DNA from: CAZTTG01 sp964615935
Lineage (GTDB): Bacteria > Planctomycetota > UBA1135 > GCA-002686595
DNA length: 55,311 bases
Reading direction: 5' to 3'
Assembly (NCBI GenBank): GCA_964615935.1
Contig: CAZTTG010000039.1
Location: forward strand, 1-55,311
Of this stretch, positions 7,812 through 16,640 are shown piece after piece. Each line of letters begins with the position of its first letter. The stretch's first letter is position 1. The notes below the pieces were generated by a model. It saw only the letters and a list, made by a program, of their open reading frames with translations. It had not been told where the DNA came from and made no database searches. Made by a program: the position numbers and the translations under genes.

Positions 7812-8939
7812 TCACTCCGGCAGGATCCGCACCTTCCCCCAGCGCTCCTCCTTGCGCAGCTCGCGCACGGAGAACAGCCAGATGACGAGCTTCTTCCCCC
7901 CCAGGGGGTCCTCGCGGCGGGCCAGGGCCTTGCGGGTCATCAGGGGGGCGCCGTCCACGATGCAGATGGCGTCGAGGGGATGGCGCGAGAGGCGCCAGAG
8001 GTGGCGGACGAAGTCGGCCGACCAGGCGTCGAAGATGGTCGAGTGGCTGTCCCCCAGGAGCAGGATGGGGCTCTCCCGATCCCGCGGACGATCGCGGTCG
8101 ACGTCGACCGGGCGCACGCAGACCATGGGGATCTCCTCGCGATCGCTGACCTGCCCGGCCAGCGTCCAGTGAGGCCGGATGCGGGCGGTGCGCGCGTGCA
8201 GCGTGAAGTGGATGCCCTCCCGCACGTCGCGCGGCTCGAACCACTCGTACTCCGCCAGCCTCTCGGCCACCCGCTCCGCGGTGAGGGCGCAGCCCAGCGG
8301 TGACCAGTGGGGATCGTGGCGCAGGTGCACGCGCCCGGCCTCCTCGCCGCCCAGCCCGCGCTGGCGCTCGAGCAGGGTCGGGAGGGGGTCGAGCACCTCG
8401 ACGCCCCGCCGCGCGAGCTCGAGGTTGAGCTGCGTGCTGCCCTGGGCCATGCCCCGGAAGCCCTCCCGGGACTCGAGATCGAGGAGGAGGTGGGCCTCGA
8501 GCTGGGCGCGCGCGGGGATGGGCACCAGCAGGAGATCGACGCCCGCCCGGGCGAGCTGGTCGCGCAGGTCCAGGATGGCGTGGATGGGGTGCTCGGGCCG
8601 CTCGAAGTCGACGCCCGGGGCCGGCCGGCCCGCTCCCGCGGGGTGGTCGAGCCACAGGGCCGTCTCCACGTCGCGCATCGAGATCTGCCCGTCGGCCGTG
8701 GGGATCCAGTCGACCGGCCCGCGGCCCTCGGCCAGCTCGGCCAGGCGCGCGGCCCAGGCGTCCTGCCCGCCGAAGCGACGCAGGGCCTCGAGCTGCTCCT
8801 CGAGCGTCTCGCGGTCGCGCTCGAGCCGCGCCCCGCGGTCCCGATGGCCGGCGGTCGCGGGGCACGGGCCCTCCTGGACCGCGGCCGCGGGCCAGGCCAG
8901 CAGGATGGGCAGGAGGACGCGGAGTCGGATCGGCTTCAT
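7812..8939 (-). CDS. Secreted SGNH-fold protein resembling AlgX/AlgJ acetyltransferases
   Basis: 375 residues with an N-terminal signal peptide (LRVLLPILLAWPAAAVQEG). In AlgX/AlgJ and related proteins that acetylate exopolysaccharides in the periplasm, the catalytic triad comes from a D-x-H-W motif and a G-D-S motif. Both are visible here: RHDPHWSPLG near residue 215 and LLLGDSHSTIFDAW near residue 300. DLLLVPIPARAQLEA also matches the family core. No alginate or cellulose-acetylation genes lie next to it, so the polysaccharide is unknown. The gene is convergent with 5030-7792 (19 bases apart) and divergent from dus (40 bases), so it has its own promoter. Confidence 0.72.
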   Translation of the reverse strand: MKPIRLRVLLPILLAWPAAAVQEGPCPATAGHRDRGARLERDRETLEEQLEALRRFGGQDAWAARLAELAEGRGPVDWIPTADGQISMRDVETALWLDHPAGAGRPAPGVDFERPEHPIHAILDLRDQLARAGVDLLLVPIPARAQLEAHLLLDLESREGFRGMAQGSTQLNLELARRGVEVLDPLPTLLERQRGLGGEEAGRVHLRHDPHWSPLGCALTAERVAERLAEYEWFEPRDVREGIHFTLHARTARIRPHWTLAGQVSDREEIPMVCVRPVDVDRDRPRDRESPILLLGDSHSTIFDAWSADFVRHLWRLSRHPLDAICIVDGAPLMTRKALARREDPLGGKKLVIWLFSVRELRKEERWGKVRILPE

Positions 8940-8979
8940 CGGGCTGGTGCGGCCCCGACGCTACCATGTCCATCCACGG

Positions 8980-9975
8980 ATGAGTCCGATGAATCCCGCG
9001 CCAGCCCCGACCGCCCCGCCCGAGCTGCCCTTCACCGGGCCCTGGCTCCTGGCCCCCATGGACGGCGTGACCGACGCGTGCTTCCGCGACCTGGTCCTGG
9101 CCCGCAACGACCCGCGCCTCCTGGGGGGCGCCTTCACCTCCTTCGTGCGGGTGGTCGACCTCGCCCTGCGGCCGGCGAAGCTGCGGGCGGAGCTGGGCGA
9201 GCGGCGCTTCGAGGCCCCGGTCGGGCTGCAGCTCATGGGCTCGGACCTCGAGGCCATGGCGCGGACCGCGGGGGGCGCCCAGCGCGCCGGCGCCCCGCTC
9301 CTGGACCTGAACTTCGGCTGCCCGGCCAAGGGCGCGCTGAGGGGCTGCGCGGGGGCCGCGCTGCTCAGGGATCCGGCCGCCATGGAGCGCCTGGTGGCCG
9401 CCTGCGTTCGGGCCGCGCCCTCGATCCCGGTGACCGCCAAGATCCGCGCCGGCTGGGAGGACGCCGACTCGATCGAGGCGCTCGCGAGGGCGGTCGAGGC
9501 CGGCGGCGCGCGGCTCCTCACGGTGCACTGCCGCACGCGGCGCGAGGGCTACCAGGAGGAGGTCGACTGGACCCGCATCGCCCGCGCGGTCCAGGCGGTG
9601 GGGATCCCGGTCTGCGGCAACGGCGGCATCCGCCGCCACGCCGACCTGGAGCGCATGCGCGGCGAGACCGGCTGCCGCTACGCCATGGTGGGACGCGCCG
9701 CCCTGGCCGATCCGTGGATCTTCAGCGGGCGGGCCGCGTCGCGCGCGGAGGCCGCGGAGTTCCTCCTCGAGTACGGCGGGGTCCTGCGCGATCGCGCGGG
9801 CGTCTCCGCCGAGGGAGCGGCCAGGCGCACCAAGCTGCTGCTGTCCCGCTGGGAGGCGGGCGGACTGGTCTCCGAGAGAGACCGGCTCGACTGGCTGCGC
9901 CTGCGCGACCCCCAGGAGCTCGTCGCGCGCCTGGAGTCGGCCGCGCGGAGCGGGCCGCTGGTCAGCGGCTCCTGA
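8980..9975 (+). CDS. dus: tRNA-dihydrouridine synthase
   Basis: A 331-residue FMN enzyme that reduces uridine to dihydrouridine in the tRNA D-loop. The TIM-barrel motifs are all there: LAPMDGVTDACFRDLV at the start, LQLMGSD, the catalytic-cysteine loop LNFGCPAKGALRGCAGAALL, the FMN-contacting TAKIRAGWED, VHCRTRREGYQEEVDW, VCGNGGIR and MVGRAALADPWIF. The length and order fit the DusA/B/C superfamily. I cannot assign the exact paralogue. The ATG at 8980 is taken because homology begins 25 residues later. A second ATG at 8989 is possible. There is no obvious Shine-Dalgarno site. Confidence 0.93.
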   Translation: MSPMNPAPAPTAPPELPFTGPWLLAPMDGVTDACFRDLVLARNDPRLLGGAFTSFVRVVDLALRPAKLRAELGERRFEAPVGLQLMGSDLEAMARTAGGAQRAGAPLLDLNFGCPAKGALRGCAGAALLRDPAAMERLVAACVRAAPSIPVTAKIRAGWEDADSIEALARAVEAGGARLLTVHCRTRREGYQEEVDWTRIARAVQAVGIPVCGNGGIRRHADLERMRGETGCRYAMVGRAALADPWIFSGRAASRAEAAEFLLEYGGVLRDRAGVSAEGAARRTKLLLSRWEAGGLVSERDRLDWLRLRDPQELVARLESAARSGPLVSGS

Positions 9976-9996
9976 GCGCGCGCTCCCCTCGCGGCC

Positions 9997-12675
9997 TCAG
10001 TGCGGCACCGGCCTCGTGCGGAAGGGAATGAAGGGGGTGGGACCGATCTCGGGGAAGTCGTGCGAGGTGGTGCGGGGATCGCGGTCGAAGCCCCACACCC
10101 GGCGGTGCTCCACGCCGCCGCCGTTGTCGACGTGAAAGGCCATGGCGTTGCCCTCGGCCCAGCCCGGCAGGGCGCGGATCTCGGCGACCAGCGGGCCCAG
10201 GTCGGGCGTGGGGTGCCACTCGGTCCAGATCCAGGTGGTGCTGAAGCTCCACGGCACCAGGGCGTTCGTCTCCGGGCGGTAGCGCGGCAGGTCGGAGAGG
10301 GAGTAGGTCGGCGGATCGGCCAGGGCCTCGCCGCGCAGGAGGAGGGACATGGGATTGGTGTAGGTCCCGTCCGTGGCCAGCAGCAGGTTGGCTGACCACG
10401 GGACCGCGTCCACGGGCAGGCGGACGTCGGGAAAGCGGAAGCCCCCCACCAGGTCGCCGTTGATCCAGCCCAGGTGCACCTCGTTGCAGTTGACGCAGTC
10501 GTCGGCGTCGTCTGAGCCGGCGGCGTGCTCGCGCTCCAGCGCCATCCGCGCATCCCTCCAGAGGAACTCCATTTCGAGCTTGGTCGAGCGGTGCTTGCGA
10601 AAGCGGCGGAACTCGTAGGGCGTGCCCGCGATCTCGTCGTAGCCCTCGCGCTCGAAGGCCCACATCGAGCGATAGTGGTCCGAGCCCTTCAGGCCGCGCA
10701 CGATGACCGCCAGGGCCTGCCCGCTGGCCCAGTCGGGCCGCGAGAGCACCTCTACCACCGCCGCCGAGAGGTCGGGGCTCTGGGCCCAGCCATCCTGGAC
10801 CCAGGGCGCGGTCACCGCCCAGCTCGCGGTCTGGCTGCCGGTGACGCGCGTGGCCGGCAGGGTCCCGGCCTCGAAGGGCGCCGCGTCGCCGGTGGCCTCG
10901 AGGGCCACCTCCAGGTCCAGAACGGTGGTCTGGGGGCCGTCGGTGGGAATGACGAGGTGCGCGGCGAGCACCGTCGCGTCGGAGGGCAGGTACACGTCCC
11001 GGAAGTGGAGGCCGACCACGTAGCTCGGATCCTGCGGGCCGTTCCCATCCCGCCCCAGGCGCAGCGCGTCGAGGCCGTTGCCGCGGTGGCCGGACGTGGG
11101 ATCCGTGGCGTCGGTGGCGTCCGCCGCCCGCTCGTTGAGCGCCCGCCGCAGGAGGTAGGGCCCCGAGGCGCCCAGGGCGAACTCGATCTCCAGCCGCGCC
11201 AAGCGGTGCGGCGGCAGGAGCTCGTACTGGTCGAGGCCGCGGATGCTGCTCTCGATCAGGGCCGGATCGGTGGTGCCCCACCAGTTCCCGGTCAGGTCGA
11301 CCTCGGTGGCCTGCTCGTTCCAGACGTTGAAGGGCACGCTCGAGAGCCCCAGCAGGTTGCAGCGGCGCACCTCCAGGGGCCCGTCGATCGAGGCCTCACG
11401 CGCGGCGCCGAGGTACAGGTTGCCGCCGGCGTTGTCGGCGATCTCGTTGAGCTCCGCGCGCAGCTCGTGGGTGTCGACGACCCGCAGGCCGATGCCGGCG
11501 TTCTGCTCGACGGTGTTGTACCAGAGCTCCTGCCGGCGCGAGTCCTGGTCCAGGCCCCAGAAGGTGCCCCGGCGCAGCTCGATCCCGATTCCGTTGCCGC
11601 GGACCAGGTTGTACTGGTAGCGCACGTCCTGGGTGCTCTCGTTGGAGATGCCCGCCCAGGAGTTGTACTGGATGGAGTTGCGCGCGATCAGGGCGTTGGT
11701 GGAGTAGCCCAGCCAGAAGCCGTAGCGCCCGGCGTGGTCGCAGCGGTTCCCGCGGAAGACGCAGCCGTCGGCGAAGGTGGACTCGATGCCGATGTGCTTG
11801 GCCCAGCTGCAGTCGTTCTCCAGGTAGACGTTGTCGTCGGTCCCCCACTGGGTGGTCCCCTCCCGGGCCGCCGAGAACACCCCGTCTCCGCTGTTCTGCA
11901 GCGAGTTGTAGGCCACCAGGTTGCGGTTCGAGTCCTTGATCAGGAGCAGCGCCGCCGTGTCGCAGCCGTCCTGCTGCACCTGGTGGCAGTAGGTGGACAC
12001 CTTGTTGTAGTTGTTGTCGGCGGTGTTGCCCAGGATGCTGCAGTCGCTGGAGCGGTGCACGTGGATACCCCAGCCCTCGTTGTCCGAGCAGTCGTTGCCG
12101 CTGACCTCGACCCCCGACGCGCGAAAGAGCCCGATGCCGTTCTGCTGGTCGCGGCAGACGTTGCCGGCCACCAGCGAGCTCGAGACCTCCACCAGGGCGA
12201 CTCCGTTCCCGATCTGGTCGGCCGCGAGCTGGCCGGTCCAGTCGGGCCACACCGCCAGGAAGTCGCCGGCCGTGTGGGTGACCGGACGCTTGCGGTTGCC
12301 GGAGAGCGCGCAGCCCTCGACCAGGCAGCCGCTGCCCTGGCGGAGCAGGATCGCCGCGCGGAAGCCGGAGATCTCCGCCCCCCGGATCTCGACCCCGTCG
12401 AAGCCGTCCGAGACGATGCCGTAGCCGTCCATCTGGCTGCCGTTCAGGATCACCCCCTGCATGTCGATGCGGACGCCGGAGGCCTTGACCCGGATCACGC
12501 CGTCCCCCTCGGGATCGTCGAAGGCGTAGGTACCGGGGCAGATCACCACGTCGCCGGTGACGTCCATGTTGTTGGTGAGGGTCACGCAGGCCTGGGCGGC
12601 GGCGGGCGCGGCGGCGGCGAGCGCGGCCAGGAGCGCGAGGGCGCTCGGGAGGGGGTGGGGGGATCGTCTCGACAT
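9997..12675 (-). CDS. Secreted right-handed beta-helix protein with two tandem C-terminal modules
   Basis: 892 residues with a signal peptide (ALALLAALAAAAPAAAQA). Residues ~40-480 consist of short degenerate coils of the NosD/parallel beta-helix type (for example VEVSGNDCSDNEGWGIHVHR and NRCDHAGRYGFWLGYSTNAL), with a repeated pattern of Asn and small hydrophobics. The last ~400 residues form two similar ~180-residue modules, each with LEIEF/LEMEF, FRDVYLPSD/FPDVRLPVD, a WAV/WTE segment and a RSMWAFERE/RRVWGFDRD ending. They resemble DNRLRE-type adhesin-like beta-sandwiches. A strong AGGAGGAAGCC site precedes the ATG. A surface adhesin or polysaccharide-acting role is likely but not shown. 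Confidence 0.82.
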   Translation of the reverse strand: MSRRSPHPLPSALALLAALAAAAPAAAQACVTLTNNMDVTGDVVICPGTYAFDDPEGDGVIRVKASGVRIDMQGVILNGSQMDGYGIVSDGFDGVEIRGAEISGFRAAILLRQGSGCLVEGCALSGNRKRPVTHTAGDFLAVWPDWTGQLAADQIGNGVALVEVSSSLVAGNVCRDQQNGIGLFRASGVEVSGNDCSDNEGWGIHVHRSSDCSILGNTADNNYNKVSTYCHQVQQDGCDTAALLLIKDSNRNLVAYNSLQNSGDGVFSAAREGTTQWGTDDNVYLENDCSWAKHIGIESTFADGCVFRGNRCDHAGRYGFWLGYSTNALIARNSIQYNSWAGISNESTQDVRYQYNLVRGNGIGIELRRGTFWGLDQDSRRQELWYNTVEQNAGIGLRVVDTHELRAELNEIADNAGGNLYLGAAREASIDGPLEVRRCNLLGLSSVPFNVWNEQATEVDLTGNWWGTTDPALIESSIRGLDQYELLPPHRLARLEIEFALGASGPYLLRRALNERAADATDATDPTSGHRGNGLDALRLGRDGNGPQDPSYVVGLHFRDVYLPSDATVLAAHLVIPTDGPQTTVLDLEVALEATGDAAPFEAGTLPATRVTGSQTASWAVTAPWVQDGWAQSPDLSAAVVEVLSRPDWASGQALAVIVRGLKGSDHYRSMWAFEREGYDEIAGTPYEFRRFRKHRSTKLEMEFLWRDARMALEREHAAGSDDADDCVNCNEVHLGWINGDLVGGFRFPDVRLPVDAVPWSANLLLATDGTYTNPMSLLLRGEALADPPTYSLSDLPRYRPETNALVPWSFSTTWIWTEWHPTPDLGPLVAEIRALPGWAEGNAMAFHVDNGGGVEHRRVWGFDRDPRTTSHDFPEIGPTPFIPFRTRPVPH

Positions 12676-12989
12676 GGCTTCCTCCTGGAATCCGGGACCT
12701 CATCCAGTCTAAGTAGGCGCCGGGAGGACCGGGGTCACCGCCTCGAGACCCGGCAATACGGCGATCGGACGCGCCCGGGCGGGCCGGCCGGGCCCCCGCC
12801 CCCACACGCGCAGTAACCCCGCCCCTCCTGGAGCCTACAATGGCCCAGCGCCTCCACCGCGCGCCGGCGGGGGACGGAGAGGGATCGGCTCGAGGCCAAC
12901 GGCGGCCGGCGCGGCGCGTAGCCCCGGGCGTGAGGTCGATCGGGGTCCGCGCTAAGCTCGGGCCCCGAACGCAGAAGGAAACCCCGCCC

Positions 12990-13958
12990 ATGACCCGATC
13001 CTCGAGCCTGCTCCCCGTCCTCTCCCCCCTGGCCGTCCGCCTGGCGGGCCTGTGGATGCTGGCGGGCGCCCTGTCCAAGCTGTTCCTGGGCAACCCGATG
13101 GAGCTGCCGGAGCCGATCCGGGACGTGCTCTTCGGGCCCGAGCTCAACTTCCGCCTGGCCATCGCGGTCGAGCTCGCCCTGGGCACCCTGACCCTGCTCC
13201 TGCCGCGCATCGCCTGGCCCTTCCTCACGGCCGTGATCGCGGTCTTCCTCGGTCTGCTGGTCAAGCTGTGGATCGACGGGGCCGAGGACTGCGGCTGCTT
13301 CGGGTCGAGGTGGCCCATCCCGCCCTGGGGCATGATCGCCATCGACGGAACGCTGCTGGTAGCGATGCTCTCCCTTCGGCCCTGGTCGGCGATCGCGGCG
13401 GCGGCGGGCACGAGGAGCCGCCTCATCACCTGGGTCTTCGTCGCCGCGATCGGCGCTGCCGCTCCGTTCCTGCTGATCGAGAAGGGGCCCGAGCAGCGCC
13501 CCTACGCCCCCACCGACGGCGGTCCTCCCCTCGAGGCCTGGAGCCTGCCGTCCAGGAGCGAGTGGCCGCCCTACCGGCTCTTCCAGACCAACGAGTGGAA
13601 GGGCAAGACCCTCTTCGAGACCGACCTCTACACCTGGTACGACCTCACACTCCTGCCTACCGAGAACGTCGACTACATCTTCTGGCGCGAGACCTGCCCG
13701 CACTGCGCCGAGCACTTCCAGTGGATGGCCATGAACCCCTCGCCGGCGCTGGTGGTCATGGTAGAGCTGGACCCGACGCCCGGGGAGGAGGCCACCGTCG
13801 ACGAGGAGCTCGTGGCCCAGATCTGCCCCGCCCCGGACTGGCGCATCCGCCTGCCCCAGGAGATCCAGTGGCCCTGCACGACCCCTCAGCTCCTGGAGGT
13901 GCGGGAGAGCGTCATCCAGAAGGTGTGGGACGCGGAGATGCTTGAGGGGCGCAAGTGA
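12990..13958 (+). CDS. MauE/DoxX-type membrane protein fused to a thioredoxin-like CPHC domain
   Basis: 322 residues in two parts. Residues 1-~165 hold four to five membrane segments of the MauE/DoxX type with the family motif AEDCGCFGSRW near residue 100. After a linker, the extracytoplasmic part has FWRETCPHCAEHF near residue 240, a thioredoxin-fold CxxC site. MauE is needed for disulfide-containing enzyme maturation in methylamine utilisation, and related proteins recur beside thioredoxins. Here both activities sit in one chain, suggesting disulfide exchange in exported proteins. GAAGGAAA lies upstream of the ATG at a usable distance. The many Cys-containing secreted proteins in this window are plausible clients, but that is inference. 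Confidence 0.8.
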   Translation: MTRSSSLLPVLSPLAVRLAGLWMLAGALSKLFLGNPMELPEPIRDVLFGPELNFRLAIAVELALGTLTLLLPRIAWPFLTAVIAVFLGLLVKLWIDGAEDCGCFGSRWPIPPWGMIAIDGTLLVAMLSLRPWSAIAAAAGTRSRLITWVFVAAIGAAAPFLLIEKGPEQRPYAPTDGGPPLEAWSLPSRSEWPPYRLFQTNEWKGKTLFETDLYTWYDLTLLPTENVDYIFWRETCPHCAEHFQWMAMNPSPALVVMVELDPTPGEEATVDEELVAQICPAPDWRIRLPQEIQWPCTTPQLLEVRESVIQKVWDAEMLEGRK

Positions 13959-14030
13959 GGGGCGCCAGGGCCCCCCTGGCCGCTCGGGGGGCCCGAAACC
14001 CGCCCGACTCCCCCACGGCCGCGCTCCCCG

Positions 14031-14039
14031 TAATATGCT
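14031..14039 (+). promoter_or_regulatory. Candidate -10 element upstream of the secreted repeat protein
   Basis: TAATATGCT stands out from the surrounding G/C-only sequence 56 bases before the ATG at 14095. A similar TATGCT occurs upstream of the glycosidase gene at 36988. No matching -35 hexamer is visible. Confidence 0.35.
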
Positions 14040-14094
14040 TCGGGTGAGCGAGCCGTCCGTCCGGAGGGGCGGCTCCCTCGTCTGGATCGCACCC

Positions 14095-15744
14095 ATGATC
14101 GACACCTCTCGCCTGGTCCGCTCCCTCGGCGCCGCAGCCCTGGTCCTGCTCCCGTTCGCGACCTCTGCCGCCGGCGGCGACCTGATCCCCCAGGGCGGCG
14201 AGTTTCCGGTCCACGAGTGGACCAACTACAACCAGTACTGGGGCCGAGCCTCGACCGACCGCGAGGGCAGCGTCTACGCGGTCTGCTTCAACAACGGGCA
14301 GGACGTGATGGCGCGGCTCCTGGACGGAGACGGCCAGCCCCTCACCTCCAGCGTCCTGGTCCACCCCAACATGACCTTCCACATCCAGGACGAGTGCGAG
14401 GTCTCGCTCGAGGAGGGCGGCAACTGGCTGGTGGCCTTCTCCGATCGCGCCGGCTACGACGGCGAGCAGATGGGGATCTTCGGCCGGGTGTACGACCCCC
14501 AGGGCTCCCCCATCGGGGCGGAGATCCAGATCAACCAGATCTGGCAGGCCTCGCAGTGGCGCCCGCTGATCGAGCCCCGAGTGGGCGGCGGCTGGGTGGT
14601 CTGCTGGTCGGGGGACTGGGACGGCGACGCCATCATGCGCCTCCTGGCGCCGGATGGCTCCTTCGACACGAACGACATCGCGATCGCCACCCACGACGGC
14701 GGAGCCCAGACCGACACCACCGTGGCGGTCGGGGCCAGCGGCGACATCTTCGCGGTCTACGTCGACTACTCCGGCTGGGGCGGGGTGGCCACCGGCCTCA
14801 ACCTCTGGGGCCGGCTCTTCGACTCCGACGGCAACCCGCTGCAGCCGCTCGAGTTCTTCCTGACGCCGAACATCGGCGACGGGGACCAGCGCGAGCCGCG
14901 GCTGGCCTCGGACGGCCTGGGCAACTACATCCTGGTGTGGCAGGACCCGGTGCACGACGGGGACGGCTGGGGCGTCTTCGCGCGCCGCTTCGGGCCGGAC
15001 ACCACCCCCCTGGGCCCCGAGTTCCAGGTCAACCTGACCACCAAGGGCGACCAGACCAACCCCCGGGCGGCGGCCGACCAGAACGGCTACTTCACGATCG
15101 TGTGGGACGACTACTCCCAGCACAGCAAGGAGGTGGTCGCCCGCCGGTTCGACGCCCAGGAGCAGCCCCTCACGGGGGAGATCCGGATCAACCAGGCCGC
15201 CGTCGGCGACCAGTGGCGACCCAGCCTGGCGATTCCCGAGACCGGCCACGAGGCCTTCTTCATCTACGAGGGGCCGGGCGACAGCACCGACGTCTACGGG
15301 CGCTTCTTCGACCTGGACGTGGGCCCCTGGACCTACTGCGCCGCCAAGCTCAACTCGGCCGGCTGCCTGCCGGCCCTCGGCTGGGCGGGAGAGCCCACCC
15401 TGGCCGGCCCCGACGACTTCCACGTGCTCGCCGGCGACGTGCTCAACCAGCGCAACGGCCTCCTGTTCCACGGCCTCGCGCCCTGGTCCCTCCCGTGGAA
15501 GGGCGGCACCCTGTGCGTCCAGCCCCCGGTGATCCGCAGCCAGGTCCAGAGATCGGGCGGCAATCCGCCCCCCAGCGACTGCTCGGGGACCTTCTCCTTC
15601 CACTTCTCGCAGGCCTGGATGGTCCAGAAGGGCCTGCAGGCGGGAGAGCGGGTTTATGCCCAGTACTGGTACCGGGACCCCGACCACCTCGACGGTACCG
15701 GCGTGGGCCTGACCGATGCCCTGAGCTTCACCCTGATGCCCTGA
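14095..15744 (+). CDS. Secreted beta-repeat protein with a shared C-terminal domain
   Basis: 549 residues with a signal peptide (SLGAAALVLLPFATSAAGG). Residues ~40-410 carry repeats of ~45-60 residues with a G/D-rich loop, then W/Y-hydrophobic strands ending in 'R.FD..G.P' (RVYDPQGSP, RLFDSDGNP, RRFGPDTTP, RRFDAQEQP), typical of a beta-propeller. Residues ~425-549 form a separate domain starting YCAAKLNSAGCLPALGW and containing LNQRNGLLFHG, GGTLCVQPP, SGGNPPPSDCSGT and an aromatic end. The same domain closes the M14 peptidase at 27138. An ATG at 14038 could lengthen the N-terminus, but the signal peptide fits better from 14095. Ligand and role are unknown. Confidence 0.82.
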   Translation: MIDTSRLVRSLGAAALVLLPFATSAAGGDLIPQGGEFPVHEWTNYNQYWGRASTDREGSVYAVCFNNGQDVMARLLDGDGQPLTSSVLVHPNMTFHIQDECEVSLEEGGNWLVAFSDRAGYDGEQMGIFGRVYDPQGSPIGAEIQINQIWQASQWRPLIEPRVGGGWVVCWSGDWDGDAIMRLLAPDGSFDTNDIAIATHDGGAQTDTTVAVGASGDIFAVYVDYSGWGGVATGLNLWGRLFDSDGNPLQPLEFFLTPNIGDGDQREPRLASDGLGNYILVWQDPVHDGDGWGVFARRFGPDTTPLGPEFQVNLTTKGDQTNPRAAADQNGYFTIVWDDYSQHSKEVVARRFDAQEQPLTGEIRINQAAVGDQWRPSLAIPETGHEAFFIYEGPGDSTDVYGRFFDLDVGPWTYCAAKLNSAGCLPALGWAGEPTLAGPDDFHVLAGDVLNQRNGLLFHGLAPWSLPWKGGTLCVQPPVIRSQVQRSGGNPPPSDCSGTFSFHFSQAWMVQKGLQAGERVYAQYWYRDPDHLDGTGVGLTDALSFTLMP

Positions 15745-15803
15745 GGGAGGGGGGACTCCCCCCCCATTGAAACTGCCTCCAGCGCGCCCTAGCCTCCGAT
15801 GCC

Positions 15804-16574
15804 ATGAAGGGGAGCGAGGACTACCGGGAGTTCTACGAATACGAGGCGGGCGTGTACGCCGTCAACGAGGCCGAGGACAGCTCCCTCCGCCACCGGCGCA
15901 CGCTGGTGCGGCGCCTGCTCCCCCACCGCGGCATCGCCCGCGCCTGCGACGTGGGCTGCGCCGACGGGGCGCTCTCGGAGGACCTCCTGCGCTGCACCGG
16001 ATGCCGGCTCCACGGGGTCGACCTCTCCCTCCAGCGCGCGAGGACGGCCTCCCGGCGGTTGCCGGAGGCGGCCTTCGTCCAGGGCAGCGCCTACGAGCTG
16101 CCGTGGGCCGATGGCGCCTTCGATCTGGCGGTGTGCACCGACGTGCTCGAGCACCTGGACGACCCCCGCCGCGCCATGCGGGAGCTGGTGCGCGTCAGCT
16201 CCCGGCACGTGCTGGTGACCGTCCCCTACTCGATCCGCGTCGAGAAGACCCTGTGCCCCCACTGCCGGCGCACCTTCTTCCTCTACGGCCACCAGCACTC
16301 CTTCGGCAAGGACGGCATCCGCGAGCTGGCGGCGCAGGCCGGCGCCCGCGTGGTCGCCTTTCGTCGATTGATCCCGATGTTCGAGTGCCGGCGGTACCGC
16401 TGGTTCCCGCCGCTCAAGTGGCTCCTGTGGAGTCACTTCAAGGACACCGGAACCCTGGGTGCCCTGATCGAGAAGGCCCCCCTTCCGGCCACCACGCCGC
16501 TGCGGGTGCACCAGCTGGACCGGGTGCCCTCTCTGACCCCTCAGGTCCCCCAGCCGGCGCCCGAGACGGTGTGA
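15804..16574 (+). CDS. Class I SAM-dependent methyltransferase with an internal Cys/His insertion
   Basis: 256 residues, cytosolic. Motif I reads ACDVGCADGALS near residue 50, followed by HGVDLS (acidic end of beta-2), AAFVQGSAYELPWADGAFD (motif II region) and VCTDVLEHLDDP (post-II), as in Methyltransf_11 proteins. After beta-5 (VLVTVPYSIRVEK) there is an insertion LCPHCRRTFFLYGHQHSF, whose two Cys and two His could bind a metal. Substrate is unknown. Proteins of this shape occur in cell-surface glycan clusters. It follows the secreted repeat gene by 59 bases and is convergent with another methyltransferase. Confidence 0.83.
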   Translation: MKGSEDYREFYEYEAGVYAVNEAEDSSLRHRRTLVRRLLPHRGIARACDVGCADGALSEDLLRCTGCRLHGVDLSLQRARTASRRLPEAAFVQGSAYELPWADGAFDLAVCTDVLEHLDDPRRAMRELVRVSSRHVLVTVPYSIRVEKTLCPHCRRTFFLYGHQHSFGKDGIRELAAQAGARVVAFRRLIPMFECRRYRWFPPLKWLLWSHFKDTGTLGALIEKAPLPATTPLRVHQLDRVPSLTPQVPQPAPETV

Positions 16575-16640
16575 GGCAGCGCCGCCGGGGTCGGCCCCCC
16601 GGGCGGCCCTCTCCCGGGGCGCCCCCCCCGAGACCCGCGC

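Noticed and set aside
9962..11281. 439-codon minus-strand ORF over the beta-helix gene
   Set aside because: Same strand as the beta-helix gene but a different frame and Arg/Pro-rich. The beta-helix frame has the signal peptide and repeats.
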